Source: [Actinomadura] parvosata subsp. kistnae (GTDB taxonomy: Bacteria > Actinomycetota > Actinomycetes > Streptosporangiales > Streptosporangiaceae). Taken from it: a stretch of DNA of 64,000 bases. Made by a program: the position numbers and the translations under genes. The number at the start of each line of letters is the position of its first letter. The first letter of the stretch is position 1. The notes beneath the pieces were generated by a model that was not told the origin of the DNA, searched no databases, and worked only from the letters and a program-made list of their open reading frames with translations. This document shows positions 27,461 through 35,809 of the stretch, piece after piece. The stretch is from NCBI RefSeq assembly GCF_900323885.1, contig NZ_OOHJ01000022.1, forward strand, positions 1,612,001-1,676,000, given 5' to 3'.

Positions 27461-28126
27461 ATGAGAGCTATGCGATGGGTCACGTTCGACTGTTTCGGAA
27501 CTCTGATCGACTGGCGGCACGGCATCCGCACCAGCGCCGAGCTGATCGCCCCCGGGCAGGGGGAGCGGCTGCTGGAGGCGTACAACCGGCATGAACATCT
27601 CGTCCAGGCCGAGTCGCCCGCCATGCGCTACCGCGACGTGCTGGCCGAGACGCTGCGCCGGGCGTGCGAGGAGGAGAAGGTGGAGCTGCGCGCCGACGAC
27701 GCCGCCGTGCTGGCCGAGACGCTGCCGTACTGGCCGGTGTTCCCCGAGGTGGGGGCCGAGCTGTCGGCGCTGCGCGCGGCCGGGTGGCGGCTGGCGCTGC
27801 TGACCAACTGCGACCTCGACCTCATCGCCGGGACCCGGCGGCGGCTGCCCGTGCCGTTCGACGCCGTGGTGACGGCCGAGGACGCCGGAGCGTACAAGCC
27901 GGCGCACGCGCACTTCGAGCTGTTCAGGAGCTCCTACGAGCCGGAGGTCTGGGTGCACGCGGCCCAGAGCTACTTCCACGACATGGAGCCGGCGCAGCGG
28001 CTGGGGGTGCCGCACGTGTGGATCAACCGCCACGACCAGCGGCCCGCCGACGCCTCGATCGTCCCGCACACCCAGCCCGACCTGCGCGGCCTGCTCGCGA
28101 CGGTCGAGACCGCCGCTTCGGGGTGA
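27461..28126 (+). CDS. HAD superfamily hydrolase (haloacid dehalogenase type II-like)
   Basis: A 221-residue HAD protein. The nucleophile motif is TFDCFGTLIDW, motif II LLTNCD, the lysine motif AYKPAHAHFELF and the closing HAAQSYFHDMEPA is typical of the type II haloacid dehalogenase branch. It hydrolyses a small organic halide or phosphate; the substrate is unknown. ATG at 27461 and 27470 both fit; there is no ribosome site, so a leaderless message is plausible. Divergent from the GNAT gene with almost no gap. Confidence 0.85.
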   Translation: MRAMRWVTFDCFGTLIDWRHGIRTSAELIAPGQGERLLEAYNRHEHLVQAESPAMRYRDVLAETLRRACEEEKVELRADDAAVLAETLPYWPVFPEVGAELSALRAAGWRLALLTNCDLDLIAGTRRRLPVPFDAVVTAEDAGAYKPAHAHFELFRSSYEPEVWVHAAQSYFHDMEPAQRLGVPHVWINRHDQRPADASIVPHTQPDLRGLLATVETAASG

Positions 28127-28142
28127 GGCGAGCGCTGGAGCG

Positions 28143-28161
28143 GCGGGCTCTCAGAGCCCGC
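28143..28161. terminator. bidirectional hairpin between convergent genes
   Basis: GCGGGCTCT and AGAGCCCGC form a perfect 9-bp stem around one base, followed at once by a smaller GCGCCG/CGGCGC hairpin. It lies between the convergent stops of the HAD and DivIVA-motif genes. Confidence 0.6.
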
Positions 28162-28180
28162 GCCGACGTGCCGGCGCGGC

Positions 28181-28732
28181 TCAGAGGGCCCGCTGCTCCA
28201 GCACGTCGGCGATGCCCGCCAGGAACGAGTCCACGTCCGCGATCAGATACCCGGCCTTGAACATCACGGTCGAGAACTTCGCCTCCCGCACCTCCTTGGC
28301 CGTCACCGGATAGTCGGTCGTGCCGCGCAGCGTGGCCACGATGCGGTCGAGGAAGGCGTCGATCTCGTCCTCGTTGTAGCCGGTGCCCATCCGGCCGGGG
28401 CGGAAGGCCACCCGCTCCACTCGCGCCGCCTGCTGCTCGAACCACTGCTCGCGCAGCATCTCGCCGGTGGGCTCGGCCATCGCCAGCCGGATCGGCCGCT
28501 TGGCCTGGGCCTCCAGCGCCACCACGAACGCCTCCAGCGCGAAGTCCACCGCGGTCTCCTGGTAACCGCCGCGTTTCGCGCGGAACGTGGCCGTGCGGAC
28601 CTCGTCGGCGGTGACGGGCTCCAGCAGATGGGGGCCTCTGCCGAGGGTCGACTCGATCCGCCCGATCAGGGCGTCGACTTCGACGGGGTCATAGCCTGAA
28701 CGCATACCCATGACGCGCGGAAAGCGGTTCAA
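28181..28732 (-). CDS. DivIVA-domain protein with duplicated motifs
   Basis: A 183-residue protein built from two copies of a DivIVA-type unit. Four GY-x-VD half motifs can be read: SGYDPVEVDALIGRIESTL, GGYQETAVDFALEAFVVAL, TGYNEDEIDAFLDRIVATL and AGYLIADVDSFLAGIADVL, with TADEVRTATF and TAKEVREAKF between halves. There is no long coiled coil as in true DivIVA/Wag31, so it may be a soluble partner of the polar growth machinery (inference). TTG at 28732 has AGAGGAG 5 nt upstream; GTG 28738 sits too close to that site. Confidence 0.8.
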   Translation of the reverse strand: MNRFPRVMGMRSGYDPVEVDALIGRIESTLGRGPHLLEPVTADEVRTATFRAKRGGYQETAVDFALEAFVVALEAQAKRPIRLAMAEPTGEMLREQWFEQQAARVERVAFRPGRMGTGYNEDEIDAFLDRIVATLRGTTDYPVTAKEVREAKFSTVMFKAGYLIADVDSFLAGIADVLEQRAL

Positions 28733-28821
28733 GCTCACTCCTCTTGAGATCGTGCTGGGGGTCCCTCCATTGTCGGACCTTTATGCCGACCCTGCGACCC
28801 GACATATACCGTTAAAGGACC

Positions 28822-29646
28822 ATGCGTCTGACCAACGTCTCCTTCCGTTACCGAAGACGTGATCCTCTCGTCATCGAAGACGCCGACGCCCACCTCGCCC
28901 CCGGCGACGTGATCGAGCTGACCGGCGTGAACGGCGCGGGCAAATCCACCCTGCTCCGCCTCCTCGCGGGCCTGGCCAGGCCCACCACGGGCACCATCTC
29001 CGAACGCCCGCCGGTGGTCGGCTTCGCTCCCGACCGCTTCCCCGCGAGCCAGCCGTTCACCGTCGCCGCGTACCTGCGGCACATGTCCCGCGTCCGCGGC
29101 GGCGCCCGCTGGGAGCCCTGGGCCGAGCGGCTCAACATGAGGCACCTGCTCGCCACCCCGCTCGGCGACCTGTCCAAGGGCAGCGCCCACAAGGTCGGCC
29201 TGGCCCAGGCGTTGATGGCCGAGCCGGGGCTGCTGATCCTGGACGAGCCGTTCGCCGGCCTCGACGCCGACACGCGCCAGGCGCTGCCGTCGATCGCGGC
29301 CGAGGTGGCGGGACGGGGCGGCATCGTCATCGCCAGCGACCACCAGGGCGGGCTGCGCGGGCTGCCCGGGCTGCGTCACTGGTCCATGGTGGACGGCCGG
29401 CTCAAGGAGGGCACCGCCGCCCCCGCCGCGCCGCCCCCTTCGCAGGCCACCGTGGCCGTCACCCTGCCGGCCGAGGAGCTGCCGCGCTTCCTGGCCAGGA
29501 TGCGCGAGGAAGGCTTCCAGGCCCGCGAGCTCGACACCGCCGAAGAGGCCCGCGAGCTTCCGCCCGCCGCCCAGGGTCGCGAAACCCTCGCCCCTGCCCG
29601 CCCTCGCGACACCTCAGCCACCCGGGAAGCCGAGGAGAGCGCATGA
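28822..29646 (+). CDS. ABC transporter ATP-binding protein
   Basis: A 274-residue ATPase. Walker A is GVNGAGKST near residues 35-43, signature LSKGSAHKVGLAQ near 115 and Walker B LLILDEPFAGLD near 133-144. A poorly conserved acidic tail of about 75 residues follows (RFLARMREEGFQARELDTAE). It pairs with the membrane gene that overlaps it by 4 nt, giving a two-gene exporter of unknown cargo. It diverges from the DivIVA-motif gene across about 90 bp. Confidence 0.87.
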   Translation: MRLTNVSFRYRRRDPLVIEDADAHLAPGDVIELTGVNGAGKSTLLRLLAGLARPTTGTISERPPVVGFAPDRFPASQPFTVAAYLRHMSRVRGGARWEPWAERLNMRHLLATPLGDLSKGSAHKVGLAQALMAEPGLLILDEPFAGLDADTRQALPSIAAEVAGRGGIVIASDHQGGLRGLPGLRHWSMVDGRLKEGTAAPAAPPPSQATVAVTLPAEELPRFLARMREEGFQARELDTAEEARELPPAAQGRETLAPARPRDTSATREAEESA

Positions 29647-30311
29647 TCGCCCTGGCCGCCTTCCGCCTGGCCGCCTACGTGCGCTCGCACCGCGTGTTCC
29701 AGGCGCTGCTGCTCACCCTCGCCCTGCTGGCCATCGTGCACGGCAGCCGCGCGCCGAGGGGCGCCGAGGCCACCGTGCTCGTGGACGGCGCCGTGCTCCT
29801 CGTCCCCGTCCTCGCCTGGGCGGCCAGGAGCCTGCTCGACACCGAGCCCGACCGGCAGCGCGAGATGTCCGCCGTCCAGGTCGGCGGCCGGGGCAAGGAG
29901 GTGGTGGCGGGGCTGCTGGCGGCGTTCGCGGCCTGCGCCGTCTTCGCCGCGCTCGGCCTGGTGTGGGCGCTGCTGCTCGGCATCAGCGGCTCGCCGCCGC
30001 CCGGCCTGCTGCTCGCCGGCCTGATCCTGTACGCGATCTCTGCCCTGACCGGCACCGCGCTCGGCGCGCTCACCAGCCGCGCCGTCCTGCCGTCACCGGC
30101 CGTCTCGATCATGGCCCTGCTGCTCGGCTTCCTGGCGATGCTGCTGCTGAGCGCCACGTCGTTGTACTGGCTCACGGTGCCGCTCATCCCGTGGATGAAG
30201 GCGGCCAACTCCGGCGAACTGCTCGGCGCGTTCTCCACGCTGGCCTGGATCTCGCTGGCGTGGTGCCTGATCGGCCTCACGGCGTACGGGTGGCTCCGCC
30301 GCCGCTCATGA
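29643..30311 (+). CDS. ABC transporter membrane subunit
   Basis: A 222-residue integral membrane protein with about six hydrophobic helices, for example GLVWALLLGISGSPPPGLLL and SIMALLLGFLAMLLLSATS. It has no recognisable family signature beyond its context: the ATG overlaps the ATPase stop (ATGA), so it is the membrane half of the same exporter. Convergent with rlmN. Confidence 0.78.
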   Translation: MIALAAFRLAAYVRSHRVFQALLLTLALLAIVHGSRAPRGAEATVLVDGAVLLVPVLAWAARSLLDTEPDRQREMSAVQVGGRGKEVVAGLLAAFAACAVFAALGLVWALLLGISGSPPPGLLLAGLILYAISALTGTALGALTSRAVLPSPAVSIMALLLGFLAMLLLSATSLYWLTVPLIPWMKAANSGELLGAFSTLAWISLAWCLIGLTAYGWLRRRS

Positions 30312-30326
30312 CGGCGGGCCGGCACG

Positions 30327-31427
30327 TCACTCGGCGGCGGCGAGCTGCCCGCAGGCCCCGTCGATCTCGCGCCCGCGCGTGTCACGCACCGTCACCGGCA
30401 CGCCGTGGAACTCCAGCCGCCGCACGAACGCCCGCTCGTCCTCCGGCCGCGAGGCCGTCCACTTGGAGCCGGGCGTCGGGTTGAGCGGGATCAGGTTGAC
30501 GTGCACGAGCTTGTTCTTGACCAGCTTGCCGAGCAGGTCGGCCCGCCATTCCTGGTCGTTGATGTCCTTGATGAGCGCGTACTCGATCGACACCCGCCGC
30601 TTGGTCTTCGCCGCGTACGCCCAAGCGGCGTCGAGCACCTCGCTCACCTTCCAGCGCGTGTTGATCGGCACCAGCGTGTCGCGCAGCTCGTCGTCGGGCG
30701 CGTGCAGCGACAGCGCCAGCGTGACCGGCAGCCCCTCGTCGGCGAGCTTGCCGATGGCGGGCACCAGCCCCACGGTGGAGACCGTGACGCCGCGCGCGGA
30801 GATGCCGAGCCCGTGCGGCGCCGGCTCGACCAGGCGGCGCACCGCCCCGATGACCTGCTTGTAGTTGGCCAGCGGCTCGCCCATGCCCATGAACACGACG
30901 TTGCTGACCCGCGCCGGCCCGCCGGGCACCTCGCCGGCCGCCAGCGCGCGGGCGCCGGCCACGACCTGCTCGACGATCTCGGCGGTGGACATGTTCCGGG
31001 TCAGGCCGGCCTGGCCTGTGGCGCAGAACGGGCAGTTCATGCCGCATCCGGCCTGCGAGGACACGCACATCGTGACGCGGTCGGGGTAACGCATGAGCAC
31101 CGACTCGACCAGTGCCCCGTCGAACAGCCGCCACAGCGTCTTGCGGGTGGTGCCGCGGTCGGTGGCCAGCTCCCTGACCGAGGTGAGCAGCGGGGGCAGC
31201 AGCGCCGCCAGCTTCTCCCTGGACGCGGCGGGCAGATCGGTCATCGCCTGCACATCGGTGGTGAGGCGTTCGAAGTAGTGGCGGGAGAGCTGGTCGGCGC
31301 GGAACGCCTTCTCCCCCAGCTCCGTCACGGCGGCCCGCCGCTCTGCCATCGACAGGTCGGCGAGGTGCCGTGCGGGCTTGGCCCGCCGCGGCGCGACGAA
31401 GGTGAGCTGACCTGGAGGCTGGGACAC
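30327..31427 (-). CDS. rlmN: 23S rRNA (adenine(2503)-C(2))-methyltransferase
   Basis: A 366-residue radical SAM methyltransferase that modifies A2503 of 23S rRNA and A37 of some tRNAs. The iron-sulphur cluster motif is CX3CX2C at C128, C132 and C135 (GCGMNCPFC). The second catalytic cysteine lies seven residues from the C-terminus (DGACGQL). GMGEPL and the SLHAPDDELRDTLVPIN segment are diagnostic. GTG at 31427 is chosen as it gives the normal length; AAAGG lies upstream. Confidence 0.94.
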   Translation of the reverse strand: MSQPPGQLTFVAPRRAKPARHLADLSMAERRAAVTELGEKAFRADQLSRHYFERLTTDVQAMTDLPAASREKLAALLPPLLTSVRELATDRGTTRKTLWRLFDGALVESVLMRYPDRVTMCVSSQAGCGMNCPFCATGQAGLTRNMSTAEIVEQVVAGARALAAGEVPGGPARVSNVVFMGMGEPLANYKQVIGAVRRLVEPAPHGLGISARGVTVSTVGLVPAIGKLADEGLPVTLALSLHAPDDELRDTLVPINTRWKVSEVLDAAWAYAAKTKRRVSIEYALIKDINDQEWRADLLGKLVKNKLVHVNLIPLNPTPGSKWTASRPEDERAFVRRLEFHGVPVTVRDTRGREIDGACGQLAAAE

Positions 31428-31551
31428 TGTGCTGCCTTTGCTTGGCTTCGAGGGTTGGTGACCAGGGTAATGAACGCTCGGAGCGGAGGTGGCATTCCTG
31501 GTCTCACTATGGCTCGCGTCTTGGTCGCCGCCCGATCTACAGTCATCTCGT

Positions 31552-32568
31552 ATGGCGATTTTTCGGTCGGCATCTGGCGAGGGTGGCACCGAGGTCGTGC
31601 TCGCCGCCGGCAACCCGTACGGGAGCCGGACGCTCGTGGTCGAGCGGGACGAGGACTCCTCGGTAGCTTACCTGTGCTCGCCCGACGGCACCGTCCACGG
31701 GGCCGTGTGGCTGGCCAACCATCGCCCCGCCCCCGCCGTCGTGGACCTGGCCCGCATCAACGCGGGCCTGCCGCCGCTCATGCCGAGGCCCAACACGCTG
31801 CACCCCGAGGGGCGGCGGCCGCTCGGGCAGCTCAGCCCGCTGTGGTTCGAGGAGGGCGACGGCGTGGCTCTGTACGAGGACGACGAGCTGCTCGCGGTCA
31901 TCCCCGGCTGGGCCGACATGAGCAGGGGCATGCCCGGGTACGCGCGCGACGCCGTAGGCGAGTCACCGTTCGCCTGGGCGCTGTCGGAGGCCCTCGAAGG
32001 GCTGCGCCCGCGCATCTCGAACGCCAGGTCCTACTGGCGCTGGCGGCACAGCGAGGGGTCGTGGCCGTCGTTCCAGCAGTTCGTGATGGGGCACCTGGAC
32101 AACGTCCTGGGGCCGGCGGGCCGCTACTGGGACGCCAGCGGCGAGCGGCTGCCGACCGTGGGCATCACGGAGCGGCCGCCGCACGGCGAGCGCGGCTTCA
32201 CCGTGCTGTCCACGGTGGGCATGAGCTGCCAGCGCATGCCGACGGTGGAGCAGTGGATCGACAAGCCGGGCGCGTACGCGCGGATCGAGCTGGCCGTGGC
32301 CACCCGCGACGACCCGAAGGACGCGGCGCTGCTGCTGGTGTGGCTGGCCCAGTACCCGTGGCACTCGGTGACGTGGCTCGGCCACGGGCACACGGCGAAG
32401 TGGTATCACGAGCCTTCGACGTTCCCGCTGGGCCCGCAGTACTCAGGTGTCCTGATGCAGGCCAACCCGGCTCACATGCCCGACATGTCAGGCTTCGCGT
32501 TCGGCGGCGAGATCGTCCGCTGGCTCTGGCTCTCCCCCGTCACCACGCAGGCCCTTCAGGCACACTGA
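31552..32568 (+). CDS. SUFU (suppressor of fused) domain protein
   Basis: A 338-residue protein of two parts. Residues 1-170 form an unrecognised region (MAIFRSASGEGGTEVVLAAG). Residues 180-338 match the bacterial SUFU domain pattern, including RGFTVLSTVGMSCQRMP, IELAVATRDDP and the final segment ending WLWLSPVT. Function of bacterial SUFU proteins is largely unknown. No ribosome site precedes the ATG; TACAGT 8 nt upstream could be a -10 box for a leaderless mRNA. Divergent from rlmN. Confidence 0.75.
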   Translation: MAIFRSASGEGGTEVVLAAGNPYGSRTLVVERDEDSSVAYLCSPDGTVHGAVWLANHRPAPAVVDLARINAGLPPLMPRPNTLHPEGRRPLGQLSPLWFEEGDGVALYEDDELLAVIPGWADMSRGMPGYARDAVGESPFAWALSEALEGLRPRISNARSYWRWRHSEGSWPSFQQFVMGHLDNVLGPAGRYWDASGERLPTVGITERPPHGERGFTVLSTVGMSCQRMPTVEQWIDKPGAYARIELAVATRDDPKDAALLLVWLAQYPWHSVTWLGHGHTAKWYHEPSTFPLGPQYSGVLMQANPAHMPDMSGFAFGGEIVRWLWLSPVTTQALQAH

Positions 32569-32571
32569 CGT

Positions 32572-33411
32572 TCAGAAGAACAGGGTCATCAGCAGCCAGA
32601 CCGGCACCAGCGTCGTCACCAGCGAGTCGAGCCGGTCCATCAGCCCGCCGTGGCCCGGCAGGATCGTCCCCATGTCCTTGATGCCGAGATCCCGCTTGAT
32701 CATCGACTCGACCAGGTCGCCCACCGTCGCCAGCAGCGCCGCCAGCGCCCCGATCAGCGCCCCCTGCCAGATCTGCCCGTGCAGCAGCCACGACACCAGC
32801 CAGGCCCCCACCGCCGTGCACGCGACGACCGACCCGGCCAGCCCCTCCCAGGTCTTCTTCGGGCTGATCACCGTAAGCTGGTGCCGGCCGAACAGCACCC
32901 CCGCGATGTACCCGCCGATGTCACTCGCCACAGTCACCGCGATGAAGATCAGCACGCGATGGTTGCCGTCGCCCGGATGCAGCATCAGCGCCACGATCGC
33001 GCTCAGCATCGCCGGATAGAACAACGTGAACACCGACGCCGACGCGTCGCGCACGTAGCCGTCCGTCCCGTCACTGAACATCCGCCAGATCAGCAGCACG
33101 AACGCGAACACCGCGAACGAGGCCAGCAGCCACTCGGGCCCGCCCCAGTACGCCCCCGCCTGCATCGCGACGAGACCCACCAGCACCGGCACGGCGGGCA
33201 CCCTGATGTCACGGGTGGCGAAGGCCTTGACCAGCTCCAGCACGCCGACGCCGACGGCGCCCACCACCACGATCAGGAACAACTCCTTGATCGTGTAGAC
33301 GGTGCCGAGGACGAGCGCGCCCAGGACCACGCCGACCGCGATCGCGGCGGGCAGGTTCCTTCCGGTACGGCTGCCGCCGCTCGAGCTGGTGCCAGCCGTA
33401 CGTTCTTCCAC
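32572..33411 (-). CDS. cdsA: phosphatidate cytidylyltransferase
   Basis: A 279-residue membrane enzyme making CDP-diacylglycerol from phosphatidate and CTP. The family signature is clear near the C-terminus: SMIKRDLGIKDMGTILPGHG, then GLMDRLDS. About eight hydrophobic helices precede it, after a Ser/Gly-rich start. GTG at 33411 is preferred because GGAG lies 6 nt upstream; the frame is open to a TTG at 33423. Part of the conserved frr-cdsA pair. Confidence 0.93.
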   Translation of the reverse strand: MEERTAGTSSSGGSRTGRNLPAAIAVGVVLGALVLGTVYTIKELFLIVVVGAVGVGVLELVKAFATRDIRVPAVPVLVGLVAMQAGAYWGGPEWLLASFAVFAFVLLIWRMFSDGTDGYVRDASASVFTLFYPAMLSAIVALMLHPGDGNHRVLIFIAVTVASDIGGYIAGVLFGRHQLTVISPKKTWEGLAGSVVACTAVGAWLVSWLLHGQIWQGALIGALAALLATVGDLVESMIKRDLGIKDMGTILPGHGGLMDRLDSLVTTLVPVWLLMTLFF

Positions 33412-33428
33412 AGACTTCTCCAAGAGCC

Positions 33429-33457
33429 ACGGCCCCCGCCACCGGGGCGAGGGCCGT
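33429..33457 (-). terminator. hairpin between frr and cdsA
   Basis: ACGGCCCCCGCC and GGCGAGGGCCGT form a 12-bp stem with one mismatch around a 5-nt loop. It could terminate frr transcripts or reduce readthrough into cdsA, which begins 18 nt beyond it. Confidence 0.6.
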
Positions 33458-33514
33458 AGGTGACCCGCTACCTGCGGCGGACCGCTCCAGGCGACCCGCC
33501 CTGCGGCGCGCCGC

Positions 33515-34072
33515 TCAGACCTCGAGCAGCTCGGCTTCCTTGTGCTTGAGCAGCTCGTCGATCTTCGCGACGTGCTTCTGCGTGAGGTCGTCGAGCTCCT
33601 TCTCGGCCCGCCTGACCTCGTCCTCGCCCGCCTCGCCGTCCTTGATCATCTTGTCGAGGGTCTCCTTGGCGGAGCGGCGGATGTTGCGCACCGACACCTT
33701 GGCGTGCTCGCCCTTGTTCCTGGCGACCTTGATGTACTCCTTGCGGCGCTCCTCGGACAGCTCCGGGAACGTCACGCGGATCACCTGGCCGTCGTCGGTG
33801 GGGTTCACGCCGAGGTCGGAGTCGCGGATGGCCTTGATGATCGCATTCGTCGAGCCCTTGTCGTAGGGCTGGATGGTGACCATGCGCGCCTCGGGCACGT
33901 GGAAGGACGCCAACTGCTGGATCGGCGTCGGCGTGCCGTAGTACTCGGCGTTGATCTTGTTGAACATCGAGGGGGTGACGCGGCCCGTACGGATCGTCGC
34001 GAAGTCCTCCTTCGCGACCGAAACGGCCTTGTCCATCTTTTCCTCGGCTTCGAGGAGGGTTTCGTCGATCAC
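33515..34072 (-). CDS. frr: ribosome recycling factor
   Basis: A 185-residue protein of exactly normal RRF length. It works with EF-G to split post-termination ribosomes. Diagnostic stretches are LASFHVPEARMVTIQPYDKG, LGVNPTDDGQVIRVTFPELS and the three-helix-bundle end DLTQKHVAKIDELLKHKEAE. GTG start (GTG ATC GAC) at 34072, 43 nt after pyrH. Confidence 0.97.
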   Translation of the reverse strand: MIDETLLEAEEKMDKAVSVAKEDFATIRTGRVTPSMFNKINAEYYGTPTPIQQLASFHVPEARMVTIQPYDKGSTNAIIKAIRDSDLGVNPTDDGQVIRVTFPELSEERRKEYIKVARNKGEHAKVSVRNIRRSAKETLDKMIKDGEAGEDEVRRAEKELDDLTQKHVAKIDELLKHKEAELLEV

Positions 34073-34115
34073 AGCGGCTCCCTGTCTTCTAGCTGGCGGT
34101 GTCGGGCTCGCTCCG

Positions 34116-34940
34116 TCATTTGCCTGCGGGACTCACCAGCGTGCCGATTTTCTCACCGCGTACCGCTCGCAGGATGTTGCCCTCGCCCATCAGGTCGAAG
34201 ACCACGATCGGCAGATCGTTGTCCTTGCACAGGCTGATCGCGGTGGCGTCCATGACCGCGAGGTCGCGTAGCAGCACCTCGCCGTAGTCGAGGTGGTCGA
34301 ACCGGACCGCGTCCGGGTTCTTGCGCGGGTCGGAGTCGTAGATGCCGTCGACCTGCGTGCCCTTGAGCAGCGCCTCCGCGCCGATCTCCAGAGCCCGCTG
34401 CGACGCCGCGGTGTCGGTGGAGAAGAACGGCGAGCCGAGCCCCGCGCCGAAGATGACCACGCGGCCCTTCTCCAGGTGCCTGATCGCGCGGCGCGGCAGG
34501 AACGGCTCCGCCACCTGCTGCATGGTGATGGCCGTCTGCACCCGCGTCTCCACCCCCCGCCGCTCCAGGAAATCCTGGAGCGCCAGGCAGTTGATCACCG
34601 TGCCGAGCATGCCCATGTAGTCGGCCCTGGCCCGGTCGATGCCGCCCTGCGACAGCGTCGCGCCGCGGAACATGTTGCCGCCGCCGACCACGACCGCGAC
34701 CTGCACGCCCTCCTTGACCGCCTCGGCGATCGAGTCGGCCAGGTGATCGACGATCGTCGGGTCGATGCCCAGCGGCTCGCTCCCGGCGAACGCCTCCCCT
34801 GACAGCTTCAGCATGACCCGCTTCCACCGGAGTGGGCTCTGCGGGCTCTGAGCCGGCGGATCTTGAGACGAGGAAGCCGCCGTCCGTGTGGATTCGTGGG
34901 CTGACTCCCGGTGGTCCTGCACGGCGGCGGCCTCCTTCAT
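34116..34940 (-). CDS. pyrH: UMP kinase
   Basis: A 274-residue hexameric UMP kinase. The conserved core starts WKRVMLKLSGEAFAG and includes VVVGGGNMFRGA, DYMGMLGTVINCLALQD and the C-terminal NLPIVVFDLMGEGN. It makes UDP for nucleic-acid and cell-wall precursors. It carries about 40 residues more at the N-terminus than most homologues, rich in Ser, Thr and Pro; a later start is possible but I see no better ribosome site. Confidence 0.95.
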   Translation of the reverse strand: MKEAAAVQDHRESAHESTRTAASSSQDPPAQSPQSPLRWKRVMLKLSGEAFAGSEPLGIDPTIVDHLADSIAEAVKEGVQVAVVVGGGNMFRGATLSQGGIDRARADYMGMLGTVINCLALQDFLERRGVETRVQTAITMQQVAEPFLPRRAIRHLEKGRVVIFGAGLGSPFFSTDTAASQRALEIGAEALLKGTQVDGIYDSDPRKNPDAVRFDHLDYGEVLLRDLAVMDATAISLCKDNDLPIVVFDLMGEGNILRAVRGEKIGTLVSPAGK

Positions 34941-34975
34941 CTCGGTGGATCGTTGAGCTGGCAGCTTGCCTAAGC

Positions 34976-35809
34976 CTAAGCCTGACCGACCTTGAAGCGG
35001 ACAAAGGCGAGAACCTCTACGCCGTTCTCCTCGGCGTACTTGCCCACGCTCTTCTTGTTGTCCTTGACGAAGGCCTGCTGCAGCAGCGTGAAGTCCTTGT
35101 ACCAGCCGTTCACGCGACCCTCGACGATCTTGCCGATGGCGGCCTCGGGCTTGCCCTCCTCGCGGGTCATCTCCTCGAAGAGCTTGCGCTCCTTCTCGAC
35201 GACCTCGGCGGGAACGGACTCGGCCTTGAGGTACTGCGGCGCCATCGCCGCCGCGTGCTGCGCGATGTCCTTGGCGACCTCGGCGTTCGGCTTGTCGAGC
35301 TGCACGAGCACGCCGACGGCCGGCGGCAGCGCCGGGTCCGTCTTGTGCATGTACGCGCCGATGTAGCCGCCCTCCAGCACCGCGAAGCGGCGGATCTCGA
35401 TCTTCTCACCGAGCGCGGCGTTGGCGGTGTCGAGGTGCTCCTTGACGGTCTTGCCGTCGAAGGAGGACTCCAGCAGCGCCGCCACGTCGGCCGGCTTGGT
35501 CGCCAGGACGTGCGTCACGACCTGCTCGGCCAGCTCCTGGAAGCGCTCGCCCTTGGCCACGAAGTCGGTCTCGCAGTTGATCTCGACCAGCGCGGCGGAG
35601 GAGTCGCCGTCCTGCTTGAGCGCGACCAGGCCGTTGGAGGCGGTGCGGGACTCGCGCTTGCCGACGTCCTTGGCACCCTTGAGGCGCAGCAGCTCGACGG
35701 CGCGGTCGAAGTCGCCCTCCGACTCCTCCAGCGCCTTCTTGCAGTCCATCATGCCGGCAGCGGTGATCTCACGAAGCCGCTTGACGTCGGCCATGTTCAC
35801 GGAAGCCAT
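34976..35809 (-). CDS. tsf: translation elongation factor Ts
   Basis: A 277-residue EF-Ts, the nucleotide exchange factor of EF-Tu. The EF-Tu-binding N-terminus is ADVKRLREITAAGMMDCKKA, followed by the core INCETDFVAKGERFQELA. The C-terminus is normal. ATG at 35809 follows AAGGAAAAAGAG; an internal ATG at 35794 would drop five residues. It is separated from rpsB by an unusual gap of almost 1 kb. Confidence 0.96.
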   Translation of the reverse strand: MASVNMADVKRLREITAAGMMDCKKALEESEGDFDRAVELLRLKGAKDVGKRESRTASNGLVALKQDGDSSAALVEINCETDFVAKGERFQELAEQVVTHVLATKPADVAALLESSFDGKTVKEHLDTANAALGEKIEIRRFAVLEGGYIGAYMHKTDPALPPAVGVLVQLDKPNAEVAKDIAQHAAAMAPQYLKAESVPAEVVEKERKLFEEMTREEGKPEAAIGKIVEGRVNGWYKDFTLLQQAFVKDNKKSVGKYAEENGVEVLAFVRFKVGQA

